This document shows positions 1-7,036 of a DNA stretch of 40,816 bases, in pieces. The stretch is from Alcanivorax sp. DP30 (GTDB lineage: Bacteria; Pseudomonadota; Gammaproteobacteria; Pseudomonadales; Alcanivoracaceae). The DNA lies in assembly GCF_009882945.1 (NCBI RefSeq), contig NZ_WTUY01000005.1:435046-475861 (forward strand), read 5' to 3'. Made by a program: the position numbers and the translations under genes. The stretch's first letter is position 1. Each line of letters opens with the position of its first letter. The notes under the pieces were generated by a model that was not told the origin of the DNA, did no database searches, and was given only the letters and a program-made list of their open reading frames with translations.

Positions 1-16
1 TCTGTTTTTGGGCGGA

Positions 17-46
17 TGCAAAACAAAATCAAAACCCCTGCAAAAC
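17..46 (+). repeat. Direct repeats, candidate integrase arm sites
   Basis: TGCAAAAC occurs at 17-24 and again at 39-46, exactly 22 bp (two helical turns) apart, between the window edge and the integrase stop codon. An 11-mer, AATCAAAACCC, at 27-37 recurs at 40640-40650 near the other end, so both arms of the circular attP would carry copies. Lambda-family integrases bind short arm-type repeats placed this way. The assignment is inference from position and spacing. Confidence 0.4.
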
Positions 47-1138
47 CTATCCCCGGATCTTCGATATATCCAGGTCGGCAATGGCCTCCTTCCAAACCAC
101 ATCATCGTGGTCTGCCTCGTAGTTTCGCGTCATCTTCCCGCTGGCATGACCAGCGATGGCCTGACCGTCTTTCCCTGCCTTTTTGTACAGATGGAGGCTG
201 GTGGCTCGCAGCTCGTGAAAGCCGGGCATTTCTTCCTCTGACAGGTGGGCATAGCACTTGGCGTCATCCCGGGCGGCCTTGAATGCCCGGGTCAGGTATC
301 GGTTATCAACCTTGGTCCAGTGGCCGTCCTTCTTCACCTTCCTGTCCGGCTTCCGGTGGATCAGATAGGGCGAGGCGATATTGTCACGACACCGGGCAAT
401 GATTTCCTGCAGGGCAGGGGTAAGAGGCAGCCGCAGCCACCCGGCGTCCGTATGCCGCTTGGTCTTGCTCTGCACCACATACAAGGCGCCGTCCCGCACA
501 TCCTCAAACTTCATGTTCAGAATGTCTTCCCGGCGCTGGGCGGTGACCAGGGCAAGGTCTATGGCGTTCTGTAGCCACGGCTCTGCCTTTGCCCGAATGG
601 CTGCAATGCCTTCCACGGTGTGGCGCTTGCGCTGTTTCTTCTCGATTCGGGCCATGGTGGCGGCGGCAGGGTTGTCCTGGCACAGGCCTTTGGCGATCGC
701 ATGGGCGAATACGTCCACCAGCAGGGCGCGGGCTTGATTGGACGCCCGGGCGGTCAGGCCATCCAGAAACCGGGCCACATGGCGGATGGTAATCTGGTCC
801 ACCGGGGCTTCACCCAGGGCAGCACGAATCTGCCGGATGCGCACGGCATACAGGTCAAGCGTGGCCTTGGCCAGATCCCGGTGAGGCAGCACATCAGCCT
901 CATAGGAGTCCAGAAACTGGCCCATGGTGCACTGAGTGCCCAGCACGCCTGCCACCAGGTCACCCGGGGCGGCCAGCTCGGCATTCAGGATCTTGGCCGC
1001 CTTGATGGCTTCCTGCTTGTTGGTGCCCATGCCGTGCCATGTGCCGGTGTCCGGTCGCCGGTAGCGGTAGGCCCGCCCGTTGGGGTACAGGTTGGGCGGC
1101 AGGCCGTGGTTGCCCTTCTTGCGTGGCCGTGGCGCCAT
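47..1138 (-). CDS. int: Tyrosine recombinase, phage integrase
   Basis: Lambda-Int-like site-specific recombinase of 363 residues that would insert and excise the phage at the tRNA-Pro attB. The N-terminus (PPNLYPNGRAYRYRRPDTG, about 14-32) matches the lambda Int arm-binding domain. The catalytic set is complete: R202 in TAQRRED, K225 in VQSKT, H308 and R311 in FHELR, H331 in GHASGKMTRNY, and nucleophile Y340. Its ATG overlaps the stop of the excisionase-like gene as TAATG, so the two are translationally coupled at the end of the leftward operon. The gene reads toward the attachment site as in lambda. It may also have its own promoter, which I could not identify. Confidence 0.96.
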   Translation of the reverse strand: MAPRPRKKGNHGLPPNLYPNGRAYRYRRPDTGTWHGMGTNKQEAIKAAKILNAELAAPGDLVAGVLGTQCTMGQFLDSYEADVLPHRDLAKATLDLYAVRIRQIRAALGEAPVDQITIRHVARFLDGLTARASNQARALLVDVFAHAIAKGLCQDNPAAATMARIEKKQRKRHTVEGIAAIRAKAEPWLQNAIDLALVTAQRREDILNMKFEDVRDGALYVVQSKTKRHTDAGWLRLPLTPALQEIIARCRDNIASPYLIHRKPDRKVKKDGHWTKVDNRYLTRAFKAARDDAKCYAHLSEEEMPGFHELRATSLHLYKKAGKDGQAIAGHASGKMTRNYEADHDDVVWKEAIADLDISKIRG

Positions 1139-1344
1139 TAACCGGCCCTCAGAACGGCATCAGCCAGGGCGTTTCCGGTCTGCTTCTGGTAGGCGTCCCA
1201 ATCAATAAACCACAGGCGTCCAATCTGAGCCCCGGGCAGTACATCGCGCTGTATCTGGTCACGGATCGCCTGATTGGTCAGCGGGGTTCCGTTGGCACCC
1301 CACACCCGGCGTTTGAATTCGCGAATCTTGATCATTTCACTCAT
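1138..1344 (-). CDS. xis: Excisionase-like small DNA-binding protein
   Basis: A 68-residue basic protein immediately upstream of and overlapping the integrase gene. Size, position and the pattern of a short helix-turn-helix (TPLTNQAIRDQIQRDV, about 20-35) followed by a strand-like GRLWFIDWDAYQKQTG fit the winged-helix excisionase/MerR-like fold used by phage recombination directionality factors. It would bend attP/attR DNA so that Int excises the prophage. A strong Shine-Dalgarno GGAGGAT precedes the ATG, which sits in an ATGAGTGA overlap with a tiny upstream reading frame. No sequence match beyond family resemblance is claimed; a general HTH regulator is the alternative. Confidence 0.75.
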   Translation of the reverse strand: MSEMIKIREFKRRVWGANGTPLTNQAIRDQIQRDVLPGAQIGRLWFIDWDAYQKQTGNALADAVLRAG

Positions 1345-1384
1345 GACTATCCTCCAGCCAGTCGGTTGCTCTCATTCGTTGCAT
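1337..1384 (-). CDS. Possible 15-residue leader peptide before xis
   Basis: A 15-codon frame (starts MQRMRATDWLE) with a good GGAG site six bases before its ATG ends in GAG TGA, overlapping the xis ATG as ATGAGTGA. Four other junctions in this operon share the same overlap (three ATGAGTGA, one GTGAGTGA), which supports translation of this frame as a coupling leader. It is too short to judge from codon use, and may only be chance in a spacer. Confidence 0.3.
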   Translation of the reverse strand: MQRMRATDWLEDSHE

Positions 1385-1394
1385 GGGGGGCTCC

Positions 1395-1604
1395 TCAGCC
1401 AAGGGCCAGAAATGTCCACTTAATGGCAAGCAAGCCGCCATACCCGCTCAGAACGAGCAAGGGGAACGCTATACACCAGAAAAAGGCGTATGAAGCATAT
1501 TCCCCGATAGTGGCCCGTCCGGTGGAGCGGATGTCTTGAGCCTTTGCTAAGCCAAAGACTGCGCCTGCCAACATCAGCGAGAAAACAACTTGCCCTTCGG
1601 TCAT
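1395..1604 (-). CDS. Small two-segment membrane protein
   Basis: Unrecognised 69-residue protein. Two hydrophobic stretches are visible, roughly residues 6-20 (VVFSLMLAGAVFGLA) and 40-66 (AFFWCIAFPLLVLSGYGGL), separated by a polar loop, so it is probably an inner-membrane protein. The ATG at 1604 is preferred over a GTG one codon earlier because it follows GGAGGGGGAGTG and overlaps the previous stop as TGATG. It belongs to the chain of small accessory genes between the recombination genes and xis, a common place for phage genes of host-takeover or exclusion function; no specific function can be claimed. Confidence 0.65.
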   Translation of the reverse strand: MTEGQVVFSLMLAGAVFGLAKAQDIRSTGRATIGEYASYAFFWCIAFPLLVLSGYGGLLAIKWTFLALG

Positions 1605-1819
1605 CACTCCCCCTCCTTGCGCGGTGGCTCCGGTAGCGGCATCCAGTGGGTTATCTTGTCGTTAGCAGGGTGCATTCCCTCGAACCGCCAGCCAGTCCAC
1701 GGAAATTGAGAGGCTGAGTTATCCAAAAAGCAGGCAATCAAGACGGCCCCGCTTTTTGTCGCAACCATGGCTCTCTCTCCCTCAAGTGGCCGCTCCTCAG
1801 CACCAATCCACTCGCTCAT
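1604..1819 (-). CDS. DUF551-like phage protein
   Basis: A 71-residue protein with the layout typical of DUF551 proteins from lambdoid phages: an N-terminal WI...RPLEGERA segment, a central GWRFEG, and the C-terminal signature THWMPLPEPP. The family is widespread in enterobacterial prophages but its function is unknown. The start overlaps the stop of the preceding gene as ATGA, and its own stop overlaps the next ATG as TGATG, so it is translated as part of a tightly coupled string. Confidence 0.7.
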   Translation of the reverse strand: MSEWIGAEERPLEGERAMVATKSGAVLIACFLDNSASQFPWTGWRFEGMHPANDKITHWMPLPEPPRKEGE

Positions 1820-1989
1820 TGGTCACACTCCCCATATTCGACAACGCGCCATCCGTACCAGGTGCGGCGAACGCCACACAAGGTATCGCCAGCAGCATGG
1901 CGTTGTTTTACTCGCTCGTGCACGACCCGGTAATTTACCTCCGGCAGCCACACGCACAGAAAGACAAAAGCAAACAGAAAGAAAAGCAT
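1816..1989 (-). CDS. 57-residue protein with N-terminal membrane anchor
   Basis: Short gene in the exact slot between two coupled genes: its ATG overlaps the upstream stop (TGATG) and its TGA overlaps the downstream ATG (ATGA). The Shine-Dalgarno run GGAGGGGGAGTG is identical to the one before the gene at 1604. The product opens with MLFFLFAFVFLCVWLP, a clear transmembrane segment or uncleaved signal anchor, followed by about 40 polar residues including two cysteines and a tryptophan-rich tail (RTWYGWRVVEYGECDQ). Unrecognised. A longer overlapping frame at 1823-2011 is a shadow. Confidence 0.7.
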   Translation of the reverse strand: MLFFLFAFVFLCVWLPEVNYRVVHERVKQRHAAGDTLCGVRRTWYGWRVVEYGECDQ

Positions 1990-2360
1990 CACTCCCCCTC
2001 CACCAGTTCATCAGGCACGTCCACGAAGCCGGAGGGGTTTTGGGCGGCTACGATGGCGCGGCAGGCGGCGATGAGGCGATTAGGGCCGCCCTGTATCGTC
2101 TTCATATCATGGGTTTGCGCCCAGCACTTGTCGCCATTAACAGGTTTATCTATGCGATACAGGTGCTCATCCATGAGCGGGCCGCATTGTGACCAGTCCT
2201 CGGTCGGACACCATGTTCCTGACATAGGAGTCCCATATTGATCGAGCCAGTGTCGAATAAGAGGTGGCTGGCTTTCGATTCGCTCCAAGCCTTCAGCTTC
2301 AGCCACAGCCCAATCCAGCGCCACCCCTTCCAGCTCCGCTATCGCTATGCGTTTAGTCAT
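1989..2360 (-). CDS. DUF2591-like phage protein
   Basis: Protein of 123 residues resembling DUF2591 proteins of enterobacterial and pseudomonad prophages: N-terminal ALDWAVAEAEG, a central WCPTEDWSQCGPLMDE block (the family has a similar STDWAQGGP-type motif), an ACRAIVAAQ helix, and a C-terminal VDVPDEL. Function of the family is unknown. It overlaps both neighbours (ATGACTAA upstream, TGATG downstream). I recognise the family from motif order only. Confidence 0.7.
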   Translation of the reverse strand: MTKRIAIAELEGVALDWAVAEAEGLERIESQPPLIRHWLDQYGTPMSGTWCPTEDWSQCGPLMDEHLYRIDKPVNGDKCWAQTHDMKTIQGGPNRLIAACRAIVAAQNPSGFVDVPDELVEGE

Positions 2361-2610
2361 TGGTGGGCTCCTTGCACTGATTGATCTCTATTCTGGATAC
2401 CGAATGCTCAGGTATCATGGTTTTGCCAATGATATAAAACCCGTTTACGGTCTCTATGCTTTCAGCATCGGTGCCATATGAAACAACTGAGTTTCCGCTC
2501 CAAATTGTGTATTTCTTGCATGGTCGAGGCTCAGACTTGGCAGATAGAGCAAGACCGACAACAGCGAGCAGTGTCAGCCCGGCTATCACGGCAATAATCC
2601 GCAGAAACAT
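2353..2610 (-). CDS. Small secreted or membrane-anchored protein
   Basis: Unrecognised 85-residue protein. Residues about 2-22 (MFLRIIAVIAGLTLLAVVGLALS) form a hydrophobic segment followed by SAKSEPRP, compatible with a signal peptide or anchor and a ~60-residue periplasmic domain containing two cysteines (PCKKYTIW and NQCKEP) that could form a disulfide. The ATG at 2610 is chosen over a GTG one codon upstream because it overlaps the previous stop as TGATG behind GGGAGGTGAG. Confidence 0.6.
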   Translation of the reverse strand: MFLRIIAVIAGLTLLAVVGLALSAKSEPRPCKKYTIWSGNSVVSYGTDAESIETVNGFYIIGKTMIPEHSVSRIEINQCKEPTND

Positions 2611-3155
2611 CACTCACCTCCCGGCATTTTCAGTGCGCCAGCGTCGTAGAGGGCTTCTGCGATTTCATCAAGGTCCATGAAGTCATGCAATGCCCCGGAG
2701 GCCAGTACAGCCTCCACTACCCGCTCCTTTTCGGTTTTTAGGGGACGGCAACGAATATCTGAGTCATCACATTTATAATGCCAACGGCTTGCAGGGTAAT
2801 TCTTGAGCGCCATAAGACAGCTAATGCCGTCATTGAAAAGCATCACACGATCATCCCAGCTCATTCCGTTCAGACTAAACTCAAACTCCACCCCAACCGG
2901 CGGCAACCCATCTTCCGGCCCTGACCATTTCTTGGCTGGGCGAGGGATGTAGGCGGCGGCATAGTCATCACCAGACGCGTCATCAATCCAATATTTTCGG
3001 TCGCTATTCCATGCCTCCCAGCCATATTCGGCTGAAAGTCGCATCCACGGGCATTCTGGCTCGCCATCGTTGGCGTCGTAATGAGTCGCCCCCTCCGGAG
3101 CCACCGAATCCCAATAAGCCCGGTCAGTTTTCAGTCGTTCGATGTTGATGGTCAT
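2610..3155 (-). CDS. Phage protein of unknown function
   Basis: A 181-residue acidic protein with a good Shine-Dalgarno (GAAAGGA). Residues about 7-40 (RAYWDSVAPEGATHYDAN...) recall small phage proteins that begin with WDSVAPEGATHY-type segments, and the middle (LPPVGVEFEF...MSWDDRVML) resembles a recurring module in prophage accessory proteins. The C-terminus has a helical KERVVEAVLASGALHDFMDLDEIAEALYDAG. No catalytic motif is visible. It is one of the modular, poorly conserved genes in the leftward operon. Confidence 0.65.
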   Translation of the reverse strand: MTINIERLKTDRAYWDSVAPEGATHYDANDGEPECPWMRLSAEYGWEAWNSDRKYWIDDASGDDYAAAYIPRPAKKWSGPEDGLPPVGVEFEFSLNGMSWDDRVMLFNDGISCLMALKNYPASRWHYKCDDSDIRCRPLKTEKERVVEAVLASGALHDFMDLDEIAEALYDAGALKMPGGE

Positions 3156-3164
3156 AATCCTTTC

Positions 3165-3272
3165 CTAAATCCCCAGCCCAATACGCAGCCCCTGGCCGGC
3201 AGTCCATCCCAGAACAAAGCCCCAGAAACAGAGCAGGGCGGTTATGGCGGCCACGAGCTTTATCAGGCGCAT
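3165..3272 (-). CDS. 35-residue single-span membrane peptide
   Basis: A short frame begins with ATG at 3272, preceded by AAGGAG seven bases upstream. The peptide (opens MRLIKLVAAITALLCFWGFV) has one transmembrane helix of about 20 residues and a short glycine-rich tail ending GLRIGLGI. It fills the gap between two larger genes exactly and keeps the operon spacing, which is the main support. Unrecognised; possibly a small membrane effector. Confidence 0.55.
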   Translation of the reverse strand: MRLIKLVAAITALLCFWGFVLGWTAGQGLRIGLGI

Positions 3273-3275
3273 GGG

Positions 3276-3527
3276 TTACTCCTTGTTGAGTAGGGCGGCG
3301 GCGCGGCGTAGGTCTTGAGCACCAAAGCACTTTTCTTCGCTTGGCGATAAGTTAGATAAGTCGTAGTACTCCCGCGCAAACGGCTCCAGCGCCTTCTCCA
3401 GCTCCGCAATGCGGGCCTTGGCTGCGGTGAGTTCTGAGCCAAGAGCCTCGTTTTCACAGACGTAGCAGGTGCCGCCTTGGCCACAGGTGCCACCATCAAT
3501 AGGGCACTGCTTCTGGTACTCACTCAT
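3276..3527 (-). CDS. Cysteine-rich coiled-coil small phage protein
   Basis: An 83-residue protein. The start is taken at 3527 (MSEYQKQCP) because GGAGACG lies at the right distance and the ATG overlaps the previous stop as ATGAGTGA; the same frame is open further upstream. Cysteines at 8, 15, 21 and 24 sit in CPIDGGTCGQGGTCYVC, a possible metal-binding knuckle, followed by a short coiled coil (ELTAAKARIAELEKAL, 32-47). Proteins with this C-terminal ELEKALEPFA pattern are common in prophage accessory regions; function is not known. Confidence 0.6.
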   Translation of the reverse strand: MSEYQKQCPIDGGTCGQGGTCYVCENEALGSELTAAKARIAELEKALEPFAREYYDLSNLSPSEEKCFGAQDLRRAAALLNKE

Positions 3528-3756
3528 CTTTATCGTCTCCGGTGGTGGGGCGGGAGTGCAGAAAAGAAAGGCTGAGGACATTGAATCGTTTGTTCGTCGC
3601 GCCGAGTTCTTCCTGTAGTTTTTTCTTCAGGGCGGCATATTCATCAGGGGTGTTGATAGGGCAGCCCCAACTAGCTGTGCCGTCACGGTATTCATGGCTA
3701 ATCCCATCCCCCATCATGACTGCCCAGTGGTATAGGTAGCTTTTACAGTCACTCAC
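3520..3756 (-). CDS. Phage hypothetical protein
   Basis: Unrecognised protein of about 78 residues. Two starts are possible: ATG at 3771, with no visible Shine-Dalgarno, or GTG at 3756, which follows GGGGGTG and overlaps the previous stop as GTGAGTGA, matching the recurrent junction of this operon; I prefer the GTG. The sequence CKSYLYHWAVMMGDGISHEYRDG followed by GCPINTPDEYAALKKKL suggests a small folded domain with a C-terminal helix. No function can be assigned. Confidence 0.55.
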   Translation of the reverse strand: MSDCKSYLYHWAVMMGDGISHEYRDGTASWGCPINTPDEYAALKKKLQEELGATNKRFNVLSLSFLHSRPTTGDDKDE

Positions 3757-4636
3757 TGTCGTCACCCCCATTGCTGCGGAGGCGGTCGGCGGCGTCCTGA
3801 GGGTCGATAGATGGCTGGCGAAGTCGGGCAGCGCACTTGATCAGCCATGAGTTTACTTTCCTTAGCGTTCTTGCTTGTTCGCTTTTGTTCTCCAGATAGC
3901 CAATCTGTTTTGTGATTTCGTCAATAAAGCCTTCCAGCGCCTCGGCCTGCACTTCATTGCGCGGCTGGGCGGGGTGGGTGTAGAGAAAGTGAGTTCCGTA
4001 TGGAAGCGTTTCCCACTCAACATGGCACTCAGTTGCTGAGCTGGTGTATTTCATCACCGCCTGCTCTTTCACCGGCTCCACCTCCCCGCCATCGGCAGTG
4101 GGGGTGGGTTTAGCGGCTAGGTCTACTTCCATTGACGTGCTGCAACGCGGGCACTGATACACCACCTTCCCAGCGTCGGCAATATGCTCGGGCTGTGGGG
4201 CGGCGGTGAGCATGTCCAGAAGTTCGGCCTGCTCATTTGCATCCGAAGCTGAGTAGCGATTTGCGCACGGAATTACGCCGCATGTTTGCAGGTTGGCGTA
4301 ATCTTCCAGAATGGCTGAAATAAGATCGAAATTAACACCCTCCGGCACCGCAACAGATGGCGGGGCGGGGTGGGTGTAGACTGGCTTACAGACCCAATCA
4401 GAAGCTACTGGGTACAGCTTTACCGGCTTGCCATCCGCAAGGGTGTTTAGGGTTACGTGGCTCAGGTAGCCCACCGGCTCCGCCTCCCCACCATTGGCGC
4501 TAAGGGCGGCTTGCCATGCTTGCCACATTCTGCGCGTTTCTACAAATTCGTAGTTGTCATCCCTACCAAATCCGCGCTTTATTGTGTAGCCTTCATTCTC
4601 GCACCAACCCTCAAACGCCTCTCTCAAATCACTCAT
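3749..4636 (-). CDS. Ead/Ea22-like modular phage protein
   Basis: About 295 residues from the ATG at 4636, chosen because GGGAG stands six bases upstream and the ATG overlaps the previous stop as ATGAGTGA; an open frame extends to 4714. The N-terminus (residues 4-46, LREAFEGWCENEGYTI... RRMWQAWQAAL) is the module found at the head of many Ead/Ea22-type lambdoid proteins. Two copies of an EPV...VYTHPAPP / FLYTHPAQP segment follow, with a CPRCSTSM zinc-knuckle-like element between them, then a helical C-terminus. Such mosaic proteins sit in the PL operon; their role is not known. Confidence 0.65.
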   Translation of the reverse strand: MSDLREAFEGWCENEGYTIKRGFGRDDNYEFVETRRMWQAWQAALSANGGEAEPVGYLSHVTLNTLADGKPVKLYPVASDWVCKPVYTHPAPPSVAVPEGVNFDLISAILEDYANLQTCGVIPCANRYSASDANEQAELLDMLTAAPQPEHIADAGKVVYQCPRCSTSMEVDLAAKPTPTADGGEVEPVKEQAVMKYTSSATECHVEWETLPYGTHFLYTHPAQPRNEVQAEALEGFIDEITKQIGYLENKSEQARTLRKVNSWLIKCAARLRQPSIDPQDAADRLRSNGGDDSE

Positions 4637-4790
4637 ATCCATCTCCCTGCTTCCGGTTCTTGTATCGCTCAATCCATCTTTCCAGGCTGCGCCAACCACT
4701 CTCGGTGTCATCAACGATGGTGCGCATGATGCCGCTGCCGTTATCGCGCATGACGCATATCTGCGTGGCTGAGTAGCGCTGGATGGTCAC
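4629..4790 (-). CDS. 53-residue GTG-start phage protein
   Basis: A short gene fits exactly between two others: its GTG overlaps the preceding TAG (TAGTG) and its TGA overlaps the next ATG (ATGAGTGA). The product begins MTIQRYSATQICVMRDNGSG and ends with a basic, tryptophan-bearing helix (SLERWIERYKNRKQ). It is small and basic, and could bind nucleic acid, but that is a guess. Codon content and perfect junctions are the evidence. Confidence 0.6.
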   Translation of the reverse strand: MTIQRYSATQICVMRDNGSGIMRTIVDDTESGWRSLERWIERYKNRKQGDGYE

Positions 4791-4972
4791 TACCGATCCG
4801 TCTCCCTGGCCACAAAGGCCGTTGTCTCTCGCAATGCCAGCCGCACGCTCTTCCCCTTGCGGATCTTCACCAGCACCAGGCGCTGGGCTCTCTGCTGTGT
4901 CCTGTCCTGCGCTCCCAATCCCTGTATGCGGTGGGTAAGGAGCTGCTGGACTGTTGAGGGGTGGAGGGTCAT
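4790..4972 (-). CDS. Small basic phage protein downstream of ssb
   Basis: Unrecognised 60-residue, strongly basic protein (many R, K and Q; no long hydrophobic stretch), preceded by AGGTGA at good spacing and starting nine bases after the SSB stop. Its stop overlaps the GTG of the next gene. Position directly behind SSB suggests it belongs to the recombination/replication set, but there is no motif to confirm that. Confidence 0.5.
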   Translation of the reverse strand: MTLHPSTVQQLLTHRIQGLGAQDRTQQRAQRLVLVKIRKGKSVRLALRETTAFVARETDR

Positions 4973-4980
4973 GGCTTCAC

Positions 4981-5388
4981 CTAAAAGGGGATGTCTGAGT
5001 CGGTCTCAAAATCGTCTGCCGGTGGCTGGCCGCCACCCTGAGCCTGTGCCCGGTTCTGCTGTGGCTGCTGGTCGCTACTCGGCGCATCACCCTGCAGCTC
5101 AATCTCGCGCATGATGACCTCAACGCTGGTGCCCTTGCTGCCGTCATTGCGCTCAAACTCACGCACGCGCAGCTCCCCGGAGATCGTGGCCTTGCCGCCT
5201 TTGCGCATGTGAGGGCACAGCTTTTCGCCGCGCTCACCGAACAGCACCACGGTCAGCCAGCTGGTGTGCTTGTTGTCGCCCCAGCCAGAATCCACCGGGC
5301 AGCGCACTGTAGTGATTGGCTTGCCAGCTTGCGTGTACTTCGTTTCTGCGTCCTGCCCGAATCGGGTGGTGAATGTCAGAATGTTCAT
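4981..5388 (-). CDS. ssb: Single-stranded DNA-binding protein
   Basis: A 135-residue SSB. The OB-fold region spans about residues 1-100 (MNILTFTTRFGQDAETKY..., TSWLTVVLFGERGEKL, GKATISGELRVREFE), followed by a flexible Q/G/P-rich linker and the acidic C-terminal tail ending DSDIPF, the hallmark peptide by which SSB recruits partner proteins. It coats single strands during recombination and replication. It lies next to the exonuclease and RecT genes, forming a compact single-strand-annealing cassette. Shine-Dalgarno GGAGAG precedes the ATG. Confidence 0.92.
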   Translation of the reverse strand: MNILTFTTRFGQDAETKYTQAGKPITTVRCPVDSGWGDNKHTSWLTVVLFGERGEKLCPHMRKGGKATISGELRVREFERNDGSKGTSVEVIMREIELQGDAPSSDQQPQQNRAQAQGGGQPPADDFETDSDIPF

Positions 5389-5420
5389 GCTCTCTCCGTT
5401 GTCTGAATGGATGCGGTGGC

Positions 5421-7034
5421 CTACGCCACTCGCTGCAATTCCTGCTGATTCATTTCCAGCACCCAGGCGGCGGCGGTATGCACGTCCACCTGAAACTCGG
5501 CGGCGATGGCGCGGAGAATGTCCTGGTCGTTGGGGCGGAAAGGCTTTTCTTCGGCCTTGTATTCGGCGCGCGGCTCGCTTTTCACCTGTTCGGCTACTGG
5601 TTCAGGATCGGTTTTTTCGGCGAGCTTGCAGGCCATTGATTCGGCCTCAGCTTCACGCTGGGCTTGCGCCTGAGCATCAGCCTTCTGCTGCGCTTCGCGC
5701 TCTGCCTTGGCCTTTTCCTCGGCAGCGATGCGCTGGCGTTCAGCCTCCAGGCGGCGCTCTTCTTCCTGCTTGTGGCGTGCAATGCGGCTCTCGACTTCCA
5801 GCTTCACCAGTTCGCTGTCTTTCAGCGCAAGCTGCTGCCGGTCGGCGAACAGGAATTCGTAACCAGCCTCGGAAATGATCTTGGCGTTGACCCGGATCGC
5901 GTCGGCATATTCATTGATGGCGATCTTCGCCCGGGCCACTTCGTTGTCGGCGGCATCGCGCAGGGTGGCGATGGTGCGCTTGCCCTTCATGGCTTCGTTA
6001 AAGTCCGTGGGGACGCGGGGGAGGGTGTAGCCGTCCAGCGTGGCCTGAACCTTGGCGCCGTGGTCTTCGACGGCCTGTTTGCCGTCCTGCGCAATCTTCA
6101 GCTTGATGGCCCGCTTCTGGCTCTCCACCAGCTTCTCGGCCATCAGCCTGTTCTTTCGGGTCAGCTCCTGCAGCATGTCCTTGCGACGCTTGGCTTTGTC
6201 CACGGTTTCAACCTGGGATAGCAGTTGAGTCTCAGCAGCGTCCAGCGCCTCTTCTGCCTTCTTTAGCTGCTTGACCTGACCCTGCAGGGTGGCAAAGTCA
6301 TCATCCGTCTGCGGGTCTTTCACCAGCACCTCATCCAGGAACAACTTCAGCGATTCTTCAAAGCGGTCGAAGTTGTCCACGATGAAAAGCTCGCCGGACA
6401 CCTGAACAGATACAGCCGGCAGGTCTTCGGTCACCGTGGCGGTAGCTGGCCGCTCCTGCTTGCGCGGCTGGTAATCGGCCAGGTCGGCCCGGAACTGCTC
6501 CCAGCCTGCCTTGATGGCGGCCAGACGCTCGGGCGTAGTGGTGTACCAGAAGTGATTGCAGTCATCGGTGGTGCCGTCGCTGGCCATGAACAGGCATTTT
6601 TCGGCACCGCTCACCAGCAACTGCTGATCCATCTGGATTTTGTAATGCTCGTCCAGGGTATCCACGGTTGCCGAGCGCAGCGTGTCATTGATCAGCTTGT
6701 GCTCCCAGATCACGTCTTCCAGCATGGTCACGCCGTCGAAGCTGGCCAGCAGAACGCCGTCATCATCCAGCGCAGTGGCCGGAAACAGCTCTTCCCCGAT
6801 GATTTCCTCGGCAATAGGCCGCGCAGCAGCTTCAGCGGCGTGGCCACGGTCAAAGATGGCCTGCTGGGCCGGGGTGACTTCCTCGGCCATGCCGGTGGCT
6901 TTCTGCTCCATCAACGCGGTGCGGGTCTGGTACTTGCTCTTGCCCATCATCGCCGGCGCTTCGCTGGCGGTGTTGTGATTGGTGCGCAGGGCTTTCCATT
7001 CCGGGCTGCCCTGGGTGACGTTTTGAATCTGCAT
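5421..7034 (-). CDS. YqaJ/lambda-exonuclease fused to long coiled-coil domain
   Basis: Protein of 537 residues, more than twice the size of lambda exonuclease. Residues 1-190 are a YqaJ-type alkaline exonuclease: GSPEWKALR at 9, catalytic D100 in SFDG, E111 and K113 in WEHK, and QMDQQLLV at 134-141. It would chew 5' strands of double-stranded ends for RecT annealing. Residues about 210-480 are helical and strongly charged (ELTRKNRLMAEKL..., and an EEERRLEAERQRIAAEEKAK coiled coil), like DUF1351-type proteins that accompany exonucleases. The last ~50 residues form a small helical domain. The gene follows recT by two bases and has GGGGAA before its ATG. Confidence 0.88.
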   Translation of the reverse strand: MQIQNVTQGSPEWKALRTNHNTASEAPAMMGKSKYQTRTALMEQKATGMAEEVTPAQQAIFDRGHAAEAAARPIAEEIIGEELFPATALDDDGVLLASFDGVTMLEDVIWEHKLINDTLRSATVDTLDEHYKIQMDQQLLVSGAEKCLFMASDGTTDDCNHFWYTTTPERLAAIKAGWEQFRADLADYQPRKQERPATATVTEDLPAVSVQVSGELFIVDNFDRFEESLKLFLDEVLVKDPQTDDDFATLQGQVKQLKKAEEALDAAETQLLSQVETVDKAKRRKDMLQELTRKNRLMAEKLVESQKRAIKLKIAQDGKQAVEDHGAKVQATLDGYTLPRVPTDFNEAMKGKRTIATLRDAADNEVARAKIAINEYADAIRVNAKIISEAGYEFLFADRQQLALKDSELVKLEVESRIARHKQEEERRLEAERQRIAAEEKAKAEREAQQKADAQAQAQREAEAESMACKLAEKTDPEPVAEQVKSEPRAEYKAEEKPFRPNDQDILRAIAAEFQVDVHTAAAWVLEMNQQELQRVA

Positions 7035-7036
7035 GA

